From Porticoccaceae bacterium (GTDB lineage: Bacteria > Pseudomonadota > Gammaproteobacteria > Pseudomonadales > Porticoccaceae), in NCBI GenBank assembly GCA_018664075.1, contig JABJOY010000024.1:1-64000 (forward strand): DNA of 64,000 nt, in the 5' to 3' direction. Each line of letters starts with the position of its first letter. Positions within the stretch are counted from its first letter, which is position 1. A program made the translations under genes and the position numbers. The notes under the pieces were generated by a model. That model was not told where the DNA came from, did no database searches, and was given only the letters and a program-made list of their open reading frames with translations. Positions 11,892 through 21,252 of the stretch are shown here, in pieces.

Positions 11892-12767
11892 CTAATTCTT
11901 TTTGTCGCTGGGCTTCAACAGCTGTTCTATCTGCTGCAACTGCTGCTCAGAGGCCTGACCTTGCCGTTGAGAAATTGGCAATGTGGCATTGCCCAGAGCG
12001 CTGTAAACCTGTTGCCAGAGATCGGCCTGTTCATGGCCATTAAACGCCTGCAAGTGGTTGGCGACAGTGGCAGAATCACCGCGGGCAATGGGGCCCGTGA
12101 GTGCGGCAGTCGCGCCTGTACTCAGATAATTATCTAATGTCTGTCTGATCAATGAACCCAAAATATTGCCATGGCTATTATCGGCGCCTGCCGCTGTGAG
12201 CATCTGCTGGCTAGTGTCCAGCAGGCTTACCAGATAGTTACAGGCCATCACCGTTGCGCTGTGGTACAGGGCTTTTTGCTGGCTATCAATGGCAAAGGGC
12301 AGGGCACCTATAGACTTAAACAGAGGCTGCAGCTGTGCAACCGCCTCAGCCTGGCCTTCGATAGCACAGTGACTGCCAGAAAAGGTCTCTAATGATTGCT
12401 GTGGATTGGCAAAGCTGTGGACAGGGTGCACAGAGGCGACACTGATATTTTCTTGAGCTGGAGCGAGAACCGAAGAACTTGTGGAGCCGCTGCAGTGAAA
12501 AACCACAGCGCCACCATGCACAGTACCAGAGGCTAACAGTGCTTGATATGCAGCTTCAATTTGACTGTCAGGGGTTGCGATCATCCAGAGGTCGGCTGGT
12601 ACAGCTGTTTCCATAGTAGCTGCGGTGCCGGAGCCTATAAAATCAATAGCCTGCCGGGCTGATGGCTGCCCGGAATTGATGATCTGCCCAATAGTCACAT
12701 GCTCACTGAGCAGGCGACACAATGTCCTGCCTAGACGACCAGCTCCCACACAGGATAGGGTTGTCAT
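11892..12767 (-). CDS. Rossmann-like/DUF2520 domain protein (ProC/TyrA-like dehydrogenase fold)
   Basis: LSCVGAGRLGRTLCRLL N-terminal nucleotide-binding motif, VHPVHSF.NP DUF2520-type motif. Confidence 0.8.
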   Translation of the reverse strand: MTTLSCVGAGRLGRTLCRLLSEHVTIGQIINSGQPSARQAIDFIGSGTAATMETAVPADLWMIATPDSQIEAAYQALLASGTVHGGAVVFHCSGSTSSSVLAPAQENISVASVHPVHSFANPQQSLETFSGSHCAIEGQAEAVAQLQPLFKSIGALPFAIDSQQKALYHSATVMACNYLVSLLDTSQQMLTAAGADNSHGNILGSLIRQTLDNYLSTGATAALTGPIARGDSATVANHLQAFNGHEQADLWQQVYSALGNATLPISQRQGQASEQQLQQIEQLLKPSDKKN

Positions 12768-12773
12768 AATGAT

Positions 12774-13520
12774 TTAAGCTAACAGCTCTCTGTAGGCCTG
12801 CACCGCATTGGCCATACCCATGGCCAGTGAATCAACGGTAAAGGCGTGGCCGATAGACACTTCTAAAAGATCGGGGATACTGGCAAATTTGGTTAGATTG
12901 TCGAGGTTGAGGTCGTGGCCCGCATTGACCCCCATGCCCAACTCAGTTGCCAGTTCAGCTGCTGCCAGATGCTGTTCGAAGATAGCTTGCAACTGGTCTG
13001 TTCCCCAGGCTGCGGCATAGGGCCCGGTGTAGAGTTCGATGCGGTCGGCGCCTATTTGAGAGGCCAGTTTAATTTGCTCCAGATCCGGATCCATAAAGAG
13101 GCTGACGCGCATACCCTGTTTTTGCAGGCGCTGGATAACAGGTGCCAGTTGTTCGGCGGAGCTGGTTAGATAAAAACCATGGTCAGAGGTGAGCTGGTCA
13201 TCCCCATCTGGAACCAGCGTGCACTGGTCGGGCTGAGTTTCTTCAACTAGCTCTACAAAACCGGGATAGTCTGCCATGGCAGGAGCAAAGGGATTGCCCT
13301 CAATATTAAATTCGACATCTGGGATTGGCGACACCAGTGCGGCTAACTGACGCACATCTGATGGTCGGATATGGCGCTGGTCCGGGCGCGGATGCACCGT
13401 AATACCGTCGGCACCCTGGTCAATACAGAGCTGCGCATGCTCAACAACATTGGGGTAATTGCCTTCTCTTGAGTTGCGAAGCAGGGCAATTTTGTTGAGG
13501 TTAACACTCAGTGCAGTCAT
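12774..13520 (-). CDS. pdxJ: Pyridoxine 5'-phosphate synthase
   Basis: LSVNLNKIALLRNSR, GADGITVHPRPDQRHI, GMGVNAGHDLNLDN, EVSIGHAF. Confidence 0.95.
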   Translation of the reverse strand: MTALSVNLNKIALLRNSREGNYPNVVEHAQLCIDQGADGITVHPRPDQRHIRPSDVRQLAALVSPIPDVEFNIEGNPFAPAMADYPGFVELVEETQPDQCTLVPDGDDQLTSDHGFYLTSSAEQLAPVIQRLQKQGMRVSLFMDPDLEQIKLASQIGADRIELYTGPYAAAWGTDQLQAIFEQHLAAAELATELGMGVNAGHDLNLDNLTKFASIPDLLEVSIGHAFTVDSLAMGMANAVQAYRELLA

Positions 13521-13531
13521 AGTTTTGCCGC

Positions 13532-14182
13532 TTATCTGACCGGAATAGGTCGCTCAAAAGACAGGGTTTTAGCCTCGGGCTCAGGCAGGGCAGACCAGGC
13601 TTCTGGATTGACCAGACGAGCACTGAGAATACGGATCGCCGCTACAGGTACATTCTGGTACATGCTGACAGTCTGGGTTTCTGCGACAGCAATAGTATCT
13701 ACCACATTCATACCACTAACCACTTTGCCAAATACCGCATAGCCTGGATTCTCGTCTCTAGCGTCTAGGAAACGATTGTTTTTATGATTGATAAAAAACT
13801 GCGCTTTGGCGCTGTCCGGGTCGGCCATACGTGCCATGGCAATGGTGCCACGTTTGTTTTTTAACCCATTAGCGGATTCATTAACAATGGCAGAGCGGCT
13901 TGATTCTCGGGGGCTAAGATCAAAGGTAAAGCCACCGGTCTGAATCATAAAGCCTTCGATAACGCGGTGAAAAATCAATCCGTCATAATGGAAATCATTT
14001 ACCAGCTTAACAAAGTTGTCCACGGTAACTGGTGCTGCCTTGGGGTACAGCTCAATAACAATATCGCCAGCTTCAGTTTTCAGCATCACCTGCGGGTTAG
14101 CCTCTTCGGCTATAGATAGATTGGCCGTTATCAACAGCGCCACAGTCAGGAGCAAGTTATAAAGTGATTTTTGCATTGTCAT
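13532..14182 (-). CDS. Periplasmic cyclophilin-type peptidyl-prolyl cis-trans isomerase
   Basis: Signal peptide, VTVDNFVKLVNDFHYDGLIFHRVIEGFMIQTGGF, FFINHKNN. Confidence 0.92.
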   Translation of the reverse strand: MTMQKSLYNLLLTVALLITANLSIAEEANPQVMLKTEAGDIVIELYPKAAPVTVDNFVKLVNDFHYDGLIFHRVIEGFMIQTGGFTFDLSPRESSRSAIVNESANGLKNKRGTIAMARMADPDSAKAQFFINHKNNRFLDARDENPGYAVFGKVVSGMNVVDTIAVAETQTVSMYQNVPVAAIRILSARLVNPEAWSALPEPEAKTLSFERPIPVR

Positions 14183-14198
14183 AATTACCTTTATCGGC

Positions 14199-14921
14199 TT
14201 ACTGCCATTCGGAGAAGCGTTTGCGACCGCGCAGCTTGGGAATCAGCACAACCAGAATGGCACCGAGAAATACGGTGAGCCCACCATACAAGAATGATTC
14301 GTTACGCTTGTCTTTTTGCAGGTCATCAAAATTAGCTTTCAGCACATCATTTTCTCGCTGCAGCATATGGTTTTGTTTGACCAGTTTCTGGTTCTGTTCG
14401 TTAAGGGCAATCACATCAGAGGAGATTTCTTTGATGCTCGCCAGCTCAGCGACCAGATTCTCTTTGCTGCCTTCGGTACTGTCGAGTTTGCCGCGCAGAG
14501 ATTTAGATTGCTGGCGAAGTTCAGACATAATCTGTTCCAGCTGACCGTTGCGGTCGGCAAGTTTTTTCAATCTGGCCTGATCTTTGGCCAGCTGAACGCG
14601 GGCAATTGGAGTTGAGGTGAGGTGCTGCTGTTCCATCCAGCCCTCGACACCTTTGTCAGTAAGTACCAGAGCCCAGTCATCGTTTTCGGCCAGCAATTTA
14701 ATGGGCGTCCCCGATTTGATGCCACGGTGGACAATGATGCAGCGCCGGCAGGGAGTTTCCCGCAGTGGCACATAAAATTCATCGGAGATATAGCGCTGCA
14801 GTGGCACCGCAAGTCGCTCTACGGCCTCAGGTTTTTCTGCTTCCTCAACAGTCTCCTGAGCGACCGCATTGGGCGCAAAGTAGCAGGTAATAACAAATAG
14901 GCTAATCAGTAAATAATTCAT
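14199..14921 (-). CDS. SH3-domain / coiled-coil membrane protein (TIGR04211-like)
   Basis: Signal peptide, YISDEFYVPLRETPCRRCIIVHRGIKSGTPIKLL bacterial SH3, coiled coil, C-terminal TM. Confidence 0.8.
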   Translation of the reverse strand: MNYLLISLFVITCYFAPNAVAQETVEEAEKPEAVERLAVPLQRYISDEFYVPLRETPCRRCIIVHRGIKSGTPIKLLAENDDWALVLTDKGVEGWMEQQHLTSTPIARVQLAKDQARLKKLADRNGQLEQIMSELRQQSKSLRGKLDSTEGSKENLVAELASIKEISSDVIALNEQNQKLVKQNHMLQRENDVLKANFDDLQKDKRNESFLYGGLTVFLGAILVVLIPKLRGRKRFSEWQ

Positions 14922-14991
14922 TGGTTTTTAATCGCTAGTTTAAATCAGGCAGATCATACCCTGATATGAGTTAAATGATAACTGTGCTCAA

Positions 14992-15029
14992 GAGCCATCA
15001 GCGGGTTTAGGAGCCATCAGCTGTTTTAA
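14992..15029. repeat. Imperfect 19-bp tandem duplication, intergenic
   Basis: gagccatcagcgggtttag / gagccatcagctgttttaa (16/19 identical). Confidence 0.85.
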
Positions 15030-15034
15030 GATAC

Positions 15035-15334
15035 CTACGGCAGCACTTTTTTAAATGGTTTTACCGTTACCCTGGCATACACCCCGGCATCGATATAGGG
15101 ATCTGCATCAGCCCAGCTTTGTGCGCTTGTAAGGCTGTCAAACTCGGCGATAACCAAGCTGCCGGTAAATCCAGCTTCACCAGGCTCAGCATTGTCGATG
15201 GCAGGGTGAGGCCCAGCGGCAAATAATCGCCCGGCATCCTTAAGTTGCTGCAGGCGATCGAGATGCGCTGGTCGAGCCTGCATTCTCTTTTGAAGGCTGT
15301 TTTCAGTATCTTCACTAATAATGGCGTACCACAT
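15035..15334 (-). CDS. YciI-like protein
   Basis: [44 protein letters not shown] YciI motifs. Confidence 0.9.
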   Translation of the reverse strand: MWYAIISEDTENSLQKRMQARPAHLDRLQQLKDAGRLFAAGPHPAIDNAEPGEAGFTGSLVIAEFDSLTSAQSWADADPYIDAGVYARVTVKPFKKVLP

Positions 15335-15367
15335 GGTATTAAATCCTTTGTAAGCTGCAGCAGCAGG

Positions 15368-16099
15368 TTATTTCTGTTTAACAATTTCCTCGAGAGGCAT
15401 GCCGGTCAGTTTGGTAATACCGCGAAACAGATAAAACAAATCTGCTGTGAGCACAAGCATTGCAGGCAAGGCGATAACAGGAAAGCTCAGAGCAGTCATT
15501 TTGCCAAGCTGTTCATTAAACGCCACTGTGCCTGGTTCCGCCGTGAGAATAACCACTGCCAATAGATAATTGAGCACCGAGGATAAAAAGAATGAGCCGG
15601 CGAGAATCCATGAGGCGTTGATCAGTAATTTGTCGAATTCCCGCACCCGGTTATGTTGCACCAGCGCCTGATTTATCTTTTGCGTATCCATTACTGATTC
15701 GTTAAGCAGAAAAGTATGAATCAAAGGCTGGGAAGTTTTCAGGGACAGCAATGTAGCCAGGCCAAACATTGCAGGAATGGAGGCCTCTTTGATGGCGATA
15801 TAGATCGCATCCAATTCCATCAGGCTTATTCCACCTGTCAGGGTGACACTCACTACTCCGAGGGCTGAGAAAAAGTTGAGCTTGCCGCGTGTAAAAAAAT
15901 CATGAAGCCCGTAAATGATCGGAAATGAAAGGGCCACTACTATAGCCAGCTTAATACCCAGATAATCATCGCCACTTAACTTAGTCAGAATCAACGTGGG
16001 CACGAGTAAATTACAGGCCAGATTAAGCAGCAGGCTCTCTTGCTTTTCAGCGGGCTGGTCCTGAGTTTGCTCAGGCGCTCTGGAGTCTTGATTGGACAT
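15368..16099 (-). CDS. Multi-spanning membrane protein, VC0807-like family
   Basis: LLLNLACNLLVPTLILTKLSGDDYLG..FFSALGVVSVTLTGGISLMELD pattern, about 6 TM. Confidence 0.7.
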   Translation of the reverse strand: MSNQDSRAPEQTQDQPAEKQESLLLNLACNLLVPTLILTKLSGDDYLGIKLAIVVALSFPIIYGLHDFFTRGKLNFFSALGVVSVTLTGGISLMELDAIYIAIKEASIPAMFGLATLLSLKTSQPLIHTFLLNESVMDTQKINQALVQHNRVREFDKLLINASWILAGSFFLSSVLNYLLAVVILTAEPGTVAFNEQLGKMTALSFPVIALPAMLVLTADLFYLFRGITKLTGMPLEEIVKQK

Positions 16100-16329
16100 G
16101 AATAAACTGATGATCGTTGGCGTTGCAGCATTGTAGCGGTTGAGGAGTAATTGTCGAGATATCGGGCAGTTTATTTGTTGCCAAATAGAAGTATAACTTC
16201 GTTTTTGCAGATATGTCTGATTATATTATTGAAAACCCATAACTATTGATCTATTAATTTATACCAATTGAAATTTTTATTAGGAATATGCTGTAACTTA
16301 TTAATATATATGGAAATAGTTGCCTAATT

Positions 16330-17295
16330 ATGAGTAATGTTGAGGCTGATTCAGAGGTGCAAGAAGCGGTATTAACAGAGTCCGAAATGGGAGATTTGTT
16401 AGTTGCCTATCTCAACCAACTGGGCATCGAATATGTTTTCGGGGTGCCGGGTGGGGCGATCGAGCCTCTTTACAATGCGCTGGCACGCAGTGAACGTCAG
16501 GGTGGTGTTCGGGCTGTAGTGGCCAGGCATGAGACCGGCGCTGCATTTATGGCCGATGGTTACGCCCGCAATACAGGCAAGCTCGGAGTCTGTTGCTCTA
16601 CAACCGGCCCCGGAGCCACCAATATGATTACCGGCGTGGCATCAGCTTATGAGAATAATGTGCCTTTGCTGGTTATTACGGCACAGACCGCTATTTCAAC
16701 TTTTGGCAAAGGCGCAATTCAAGACTCTTCATGCACAGGCATTAATACAGTCGGCCTGTACCAGCATTGCACCAGATACAATACTTTGATTTCTCACCCG
16801 GCTCAGTTCGAGCACAAGCTATCAGCGGCCATTATGTCGGCGATGGGATCTCCAGCTGGGCCTGCCCATATTAGTGTTCCAAGGGATGTGATGGCGCAGC
16901 AGGCTCTGGTTAATTGTCCCAGTTATTCTCTTGATGACTTGCTAAATCAGCCCACCCTAATTGACGATAATGCCGTTGCCAGTCTCTACAAAGAGATTGT
17001 CAGATCCAAGCGCCCAGTATTTATTATTGGAGATGAAGCCTGTAATGCAATGCCTGCTATCCTTGAAGTCGCTGCTGAGATTAACGCACAAATACTAGTG
17101 ACGCCCCATGGCAAAGGTCTGGTCAGCCCTTATCACCCACAATTTAAAGGGGTGATTGGCTTTGCCGGGCATATTTCTGCCTCACGGTTATTGGCAGATC
17201 CAGGGGTAGATCTTGTTGTTGCTATTGGCGCTCGTTTCGGTGAATTTTCAAGCCGCGAGGGCTCTTCAATCAAAGCGCGAGGGCTCTCCCATTAA
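16330..17295 (+). pseudogene. Truncated thiamine-pyrophosphate enzyme, acetolactate-synthase-like (N-terminal Pyr domain plus part of central domain only)
   Basis: LGIEYVFGVPGGAIEPLYNALAR, VARHETGAAFMADGYAR, TGPGATNMITGVASAYENNVPLLVIT; ends in mid central domain after VVAIGARFGEFSSREG, C-terminal TPP-binding domain absent. Confidence 0.75.
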
Positions 17296-17297
17296 AG
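17254..17297 (+). repeat. 22-bp imperfect tandem duplication (2 units, 19/22 identical)
   Basis: cgcgagggctcttcaatcaaag / cgcgagggctctcccattaaag; second unit contains the stop codon of the truncated ALS-like ORF. Confidence 0.9.
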
Positions 17298-17366
17298 AGC
17301 CAAGCTGTGTGATAATACGCGCCGGTAAAAGTGCAACCAGCGTATTAACAGAGCAGAAAGGCCAGC

Positions 17367-17990
17367 ATGAGTCAGTATTTTTCTATCCATCCAGATAATC
17401 CTCAGCATCGGCTAATTGCCCAGGCGGCAGAAATTGTTCGCCGCGGCGGGGTGATTGTGTATCCTACAGATTCAGTCTATGCCATAGGCTGCCATATTGG
17501 CGACAAACATGCCCTTGATCGGGTGCGCAATATTCGCCGGGTCGACAAAAATCATAACTTCACCCTACTGTGCCGCGACCTGTCCGAACTGGCCAACTAT
17601 GCCAAAGTAGACAATAACGATTTCCGTATTCTCAAAGCCCAGACTCCAGGGCCGTTTACTTTTATATTGCCGGCCTCATCCGAAGTGCCCAAGCGCCTCA
17701 TGCACCCCAAGCGCAAGACCGTTGGCATACGCGTGCCAGACAGCCCAATTGCTCAGGCTCTGCTTGATGAACTGGGTGAGCCAATGATGACGGTGACCCT
17801 GATTATGCCCGGGGATGAATATCCATTGACTGACCCCTACGATATTCGTCAGACCCTTGAACCCCATGTCGACGCCATTATTGATGGTGGTTACTGTGGG
17901 CTTGAGCCCACCACAGTGGTAGATATGACTGGCGATCAGCCTGAGTTGCGGCGTCAGGGCATGGGTGATTTTTCACTTATCGGATATTGA
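17367..17990 (+). CDS. Sua5/YciO/YrdC-family protein
   Basis: GGVIVYPTDSVYAIGCHIGD, NFTLLCRDLSELANYAKV, GPFTFILPAS, KTVGIRVPD; upstream of scpA as in other gammaproteobacteria. Confidence 0.92.
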   Translation: MSQYFSIHPDNPQHRLIAQAAEIVRRGGVIVYPTDSVYAIGCHIGDKHALDRVRNIRRVDKNHNFTLLCRDLSELANYAKVDNNDFRILKAQTPGPFTFILPASSEVPKRLMHPKRKTVGIRVPDSPIAQALLDELGEPMMTVTLIMPGDEYPLTDPYDIRQTLEPHVDAIIDGGYCGLEPTTVVDMTGDQPELRRQGMGDFSLIGY

Positions 17991-18037
17991 TGATGTTCAA
18001 CAGGCGTATTGTGGTTATAATCGGCCCTTGAATACTG

Positions 18038-18928
18038 ATGGGATATCAAGTGTCTAGCGAAGCAACCTCAATTGATGATTCTCAGCCTGCATCTGACAGC
18101 GCTGCAACCATTGCCCAAGCCCCCAAAGCGGCCATGCCTGGCCACCAGCAAGAGGAAATGCCTTTTGCTGTGGTGCAGGGCAAAGAAATCACTGTACTGC
18201 CCAAAGACCTGTATATTCCGCCGGATGCACTTGAGGTAATTCTCGAAGCCTTTGAGGGGCCACTGGATCTTCTGCTCTATCTTATCCGCCGCCAAAACCT
18301 CGATATCCTTGAGATTAATGTGGCTGAAATCACTCGCCAATATATGGGCTATATTGACCTGATGACATCTATCCAGCTGGAGTTAGCCGCCGAATATCTG
18401 GTGATGGCCGCTATGTTGGCCGAGATCAAATCCCGTATGTTGCTGCCGCGACAGCCGGTAGATGAAGAAGACGAAGCAGACCCCCGGGCAGAGCTGATTC
18501 GTCGGCTGCAAGAATATGAGCGCTTTAAAACCGCTGCTGAAGATATGGATGAAATACCGCGCATGGGTCGCGATATCCACCAGGCCAGAGCCGAAGGGCC
18601 TGATCGCGAGCAGGCTAGGCCCCATCCAGATGTTGATATGCGCGAGTTGCTGACCGCCCTGGGTGAAGTATTGCGCCGGGCAGAGATGTTTGAGAGCCAC
18701 CAGATTGAGTTAGAAAAATTGTCCACCCGGGAGCGGATGTCCCTGGTGTTGGAGAACCTCCATGGTCAGCAGTTTGTGCCCTTTGTCAGCCTGTTTAAAG
18801 AGGCTGAGGGTCGTCTGGGTGTGGTGGTCACATTCCTGGCGATTATGGAATTAATTAAAGAGTCATTAGTAGAGATTGTGCAGAGCGAATCTTTTGGTCC
18901 AATACACGTAAAAGCAAGAACATCATGA
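18038..18928 (+). CDS. scpA: Segregation and condensation protein A
   Basis: LEAFEGPLDLLLYLIRRQNLDILEINVAEITRQYMGYI, AAEYLVMAAMLAEIKSRMLLP. Confidence 0.95.
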   Translation: MGYQVSSEATSIDDSQPASDSAATIAQAPKAAMPGHQQEEMPFAVVQGKEITVLPKDLYIPPDALEVILEAFEGPLDLLLYLIRRQNLDILEINVAEITRQYMGYIDLMTSIQLELAAEYLVMAAMLAEIKSRMLLPRQPVDEEDEADPRAELIRRLQEYERFKTAAEDMDEIPRMGRDIHQARAEGPDREQARPHPDVDMRELLTALGEVLRRAEMFESHQIELEKLSTRERMSLVLENLHGQQFVPFVSLFKEAEGRLGVVVTFLAIMELIKESLVEIVQSESFGPIHVKARTS

Positions 18929-19644
18929 ACCCAGATACGATCAGAAAAATCATAGAAGGCGCGCTGTTGGCTGCGGGCAAACCACTGGATATTCCTCGAC
19001 TGGAAGCATTGTTCGAGGAAGATGAGCGCCCACCCCGGGATCAGATAAAAGCAGCACTCGAAGAAATTGAAAGCGACTGTCGCGAGCGGGGCTTTGAGTT
19101 AAAGCAGGTTGGCAGCGGCTACCGTTTTCAGGTGCGACAGGAACTGGCCCCCTGGGTCAATCGGCTGTGGGAAGAGAAGCCCAAGCGCTACTCCCGCGCC
19201 ATGCTTGAGACCTTGTCTCTGATTGCCTACCGCCAGCCATTAACCCGTGGCGATATTGAACTGGTGCGCGGTGTAGCGGTGAGTTCCGATATTATTAAAA
19301 CCCTGCAAGAGCGCGACTGGGTGCGTGTCGTGGGCTATCGCGATGTGCCGGGCAAACCAGCACTGTATGCCACCACCAAGCAGTTTCTCGATTACTTCAA
19401 TCTTAAGAGCCTGGAGCATTTGCCGGCTCTGGGTGAGATTAAAGACCTGGCGGAACTGGATCCGGAACTGGAGTTGAGTCTGGCTGATCCCGCTGTGATT
19501 CCCGCCGCGACTACAGCAGCCAATGATGAACAAACCAACACAGATTTTGAGTTAGACCAGCAGCAGGACGGAGTTGAGTCACAGCTTGATGAAGATGAAA
19601 GCCACGAGCCACAAGAACAGAGCAGTACACCTATCAATGAGTGA
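18925..19644 (+). CDS. scpB: Segregation and condensation protein B
   Basis: IIEGALLAAGKPL, RAMLETLSLIAYRQPLTRGDIE, LPALGEIKDLAEL; acidic Gln/Glu-rich tail. Confidence 0.95.
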   Translation: MNPDTIRKIIEGALLAAGKPLDIPRLEALFEEDERPPRDQIKAALEEIESDCRERGFELKQVGSGYRFQVRQELAPWVNRLWEEKPKRYSRAMLETLSLIAYRQPLTRGDIELVRGVAVSSDIIKTLQERDWVRVVGYRDVPGKPALYATTKQFLDYFNLKSLEHLPALGEIKDLAELDPELELSLADPAVIPAATTAANDEQTNTDFELDQQQDGVESQLDEDESHEPQEQSSTPINE

Positions 19645-20476
19645 AAAATTACAAAAAGTTCTGGCAACCGCCGGTCTGGGTTCGCGCCGCGAGCTGGAAA
19701 AATGGATCTCCGCTGGCCGAGTGTCAGTCAATGGTTCCATAGCCAAGCTGGGTGACCGTGCGGAGTCCACTGACCGCATTATGGTTGATGGGCGCCCGAT
19801 TAAAATTATTACCGATGATAGTCCCAGAGTGCTGATGTACAGCAAGCCCGAAGGGGAGGTCAGCACCACCTCAGACCCGGATGGGCGACCCACAGTGTTT
19901 GACAAGCTGCCCCGCTTAAACCGTGGCCGCTGGATTGCCATTGGGCGCCTGGATATTAATACCAGCGGATTGCTGCTGTTTACCAATCACGGTGAGCTGG
20001 CTAATCGCTTGATGCACCCCTCCTATGAAGTGAAGCGTGAATATATGGCGCGGATCCATGGAGAGGTGGACGAGGCTATGATCAAGCGCCTGACCGATGG
20101 TGTTATTCTTGAGGACGGCATTGCCAAGTTCCAAACCGTTAAGGCCCAGCATGCGCGAACTCCAGACGAGCGGGGCGGCAGCAACCGCTGGTTTAGAGTG
20201 ATTCTGGCGGAAGGGCGCACCAGAGAAGTACGCCGCCTGTGGGAATCCCAGGATGTGGAAGTCAATCGCCTCAAGCGCATTAGCTACGGGCCGATTGAAC
20301 TGCCCTCCATTGTGCGCCGCTCTGAATATATAGAGCTGGATCCCAAGCAGGTGATTTCCCTGTTCCGGGCTGTGGCGCTCAAGCCGCCAAGATTTAGTGA
20401 AAAAATGGTGTATAAAGATATTCGCGAGCGCAAAGAGAAGAAGCTGCGCGCACGGGGTGACACCAGCAAGCGCTAG
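19637..20476 (+). CDS. rluB: 23S rRNA pseudouridine synthase RluB (start at 19637 within the longer ORF 19574-20476)
   Basis: MSEKLQKVLATAGLGSRRELEKWI S4 domain, GRLDINTSGLLLFTNHGELANRLMHPS catalytic motif. Confidence 0.95.
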   Translation: MSEKLQKVLATAGLGSRRELEKWISAGRVSVNGSIAKLGDRAESTDRIMVDGRPIKIITDDSPRVLMYSKPEGEVSTTSDPDGRPTVFDKLPRLNRGRWIAIGRLDINTSGLLLFTNHGELANRLMHPSYEVKREYMARIHGEVDEAMIKRLTDGVILEDGIAKFQTVKAQHARTPDERGGSNRWFRVILAEGRTREVRRLWESQDVEVNRLKRISYGPIELPSIVRRSEYIELDPKQVISLFRAVALKPPRFSEKMVYKDIRERKEKKLRARGDTSKR

Positions 20477-21241
20477 TCAGCGATTCTGGGCATTGATCGA
20501 CTGCCCGTTAACCTCAGAACTGTCCGATCCCAGCAGATAGAGATAAGCAGGCATAATCTCTTCAGCGCTTTTCAGGCTGTTGGGGTTTTCTGCTGGATAA
20601 GCCTGGGCGCGCATATTGGTTCGCGTGGCCCCGGGGTTGATAGCATTGATCCGCACATTACCCAAACCCTCAAGCTCCGCAGCCCAGGTTTGCACCATGC
20701 CTTCGACAGCAAACTTGGATACCCCATAGGCACCCCAGAAAGCGCGGCCTACTTTGCCGACACTGGAGGTGGTAAAGACCACCGAGGCGTCGGTGGATTT
20801 TTCCAAAACAGGCATTAGTGCCTGAGTCATTTGGAACTGGGCGCTGACATTCACTTTTAACACCTTGTCCCAGACATCCTGGCGATAGTTGTTTAACGGT
20901 GTGCGCTGGCCGAGAATCCCGGCATTTAAAAGCAGTGCATCAAGGCGACCAAACTGGTTATCCAGAGCCACTGCCAGCTGGTGATAATCGTCCTGTTTGG
21001 CGCCTTCCAGATCAATCGGATAGATCACCGGCTCAGCGGTATTCAGTTCCAGAATCTGATCGAAAACCTGCTCCAGCTTGGCGACTGTGCGCCCAGCCAG
21101 AATCACTGTTGCCCCGGCCTTGGCGCAGGCCAGGGCCGCCGCTTTGCCGATGCCATCACCAGCACCAGTAATTAAGATAACCCGGTCTTGTAACAGGTTG
21201 TCTGGCGCGGCGTAGTGAATAACTTGTTCTGCTGTGAGCAA
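20477..21241 (-). CDS. yciK: Short-chain dehydrogenase, YciK family
   Basis: ILITGAGDGIGKAAALACAKAGATVILAGR, LLLNAGILG, YGVSKFAVEG. Confidence 0.9.
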   Translation of the reverse strand: MLTAEQVIHYAAPDNLLQDRVILITGAGDGIGKAAALACAKAGATVILAGRTVAKLEQVFDQILELNTAEPVIYPIDLEGAKQDDYHQLAVALDNQFGRLDALLLNAGILGQRTPLNNYRQDVWDKVLKVNVSAQFQMTQALMPVLEKSTDASVVFTTSSVGKVGRAFWGAYGVSKFAVEGMVQTWAAELEGLGNVRINAINPGATRTNMRAQAYPAENPNSLKSAEEIMPAYLYLLGSDSSEVNGQSINAQNR

Positions 21242-21252
21242 CGTCTTGTCCT

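Noticed and set aside
17213-17398. 61-aa ORF as continuation of the truncated ALS-like gene in another frame
   Set aside because: Its sequence after the duplication (KEPSCVIIRAGKSATSVLTEQKGQ) does not resemble the missing ALS domain and overlaps the yciO/sua5 start.
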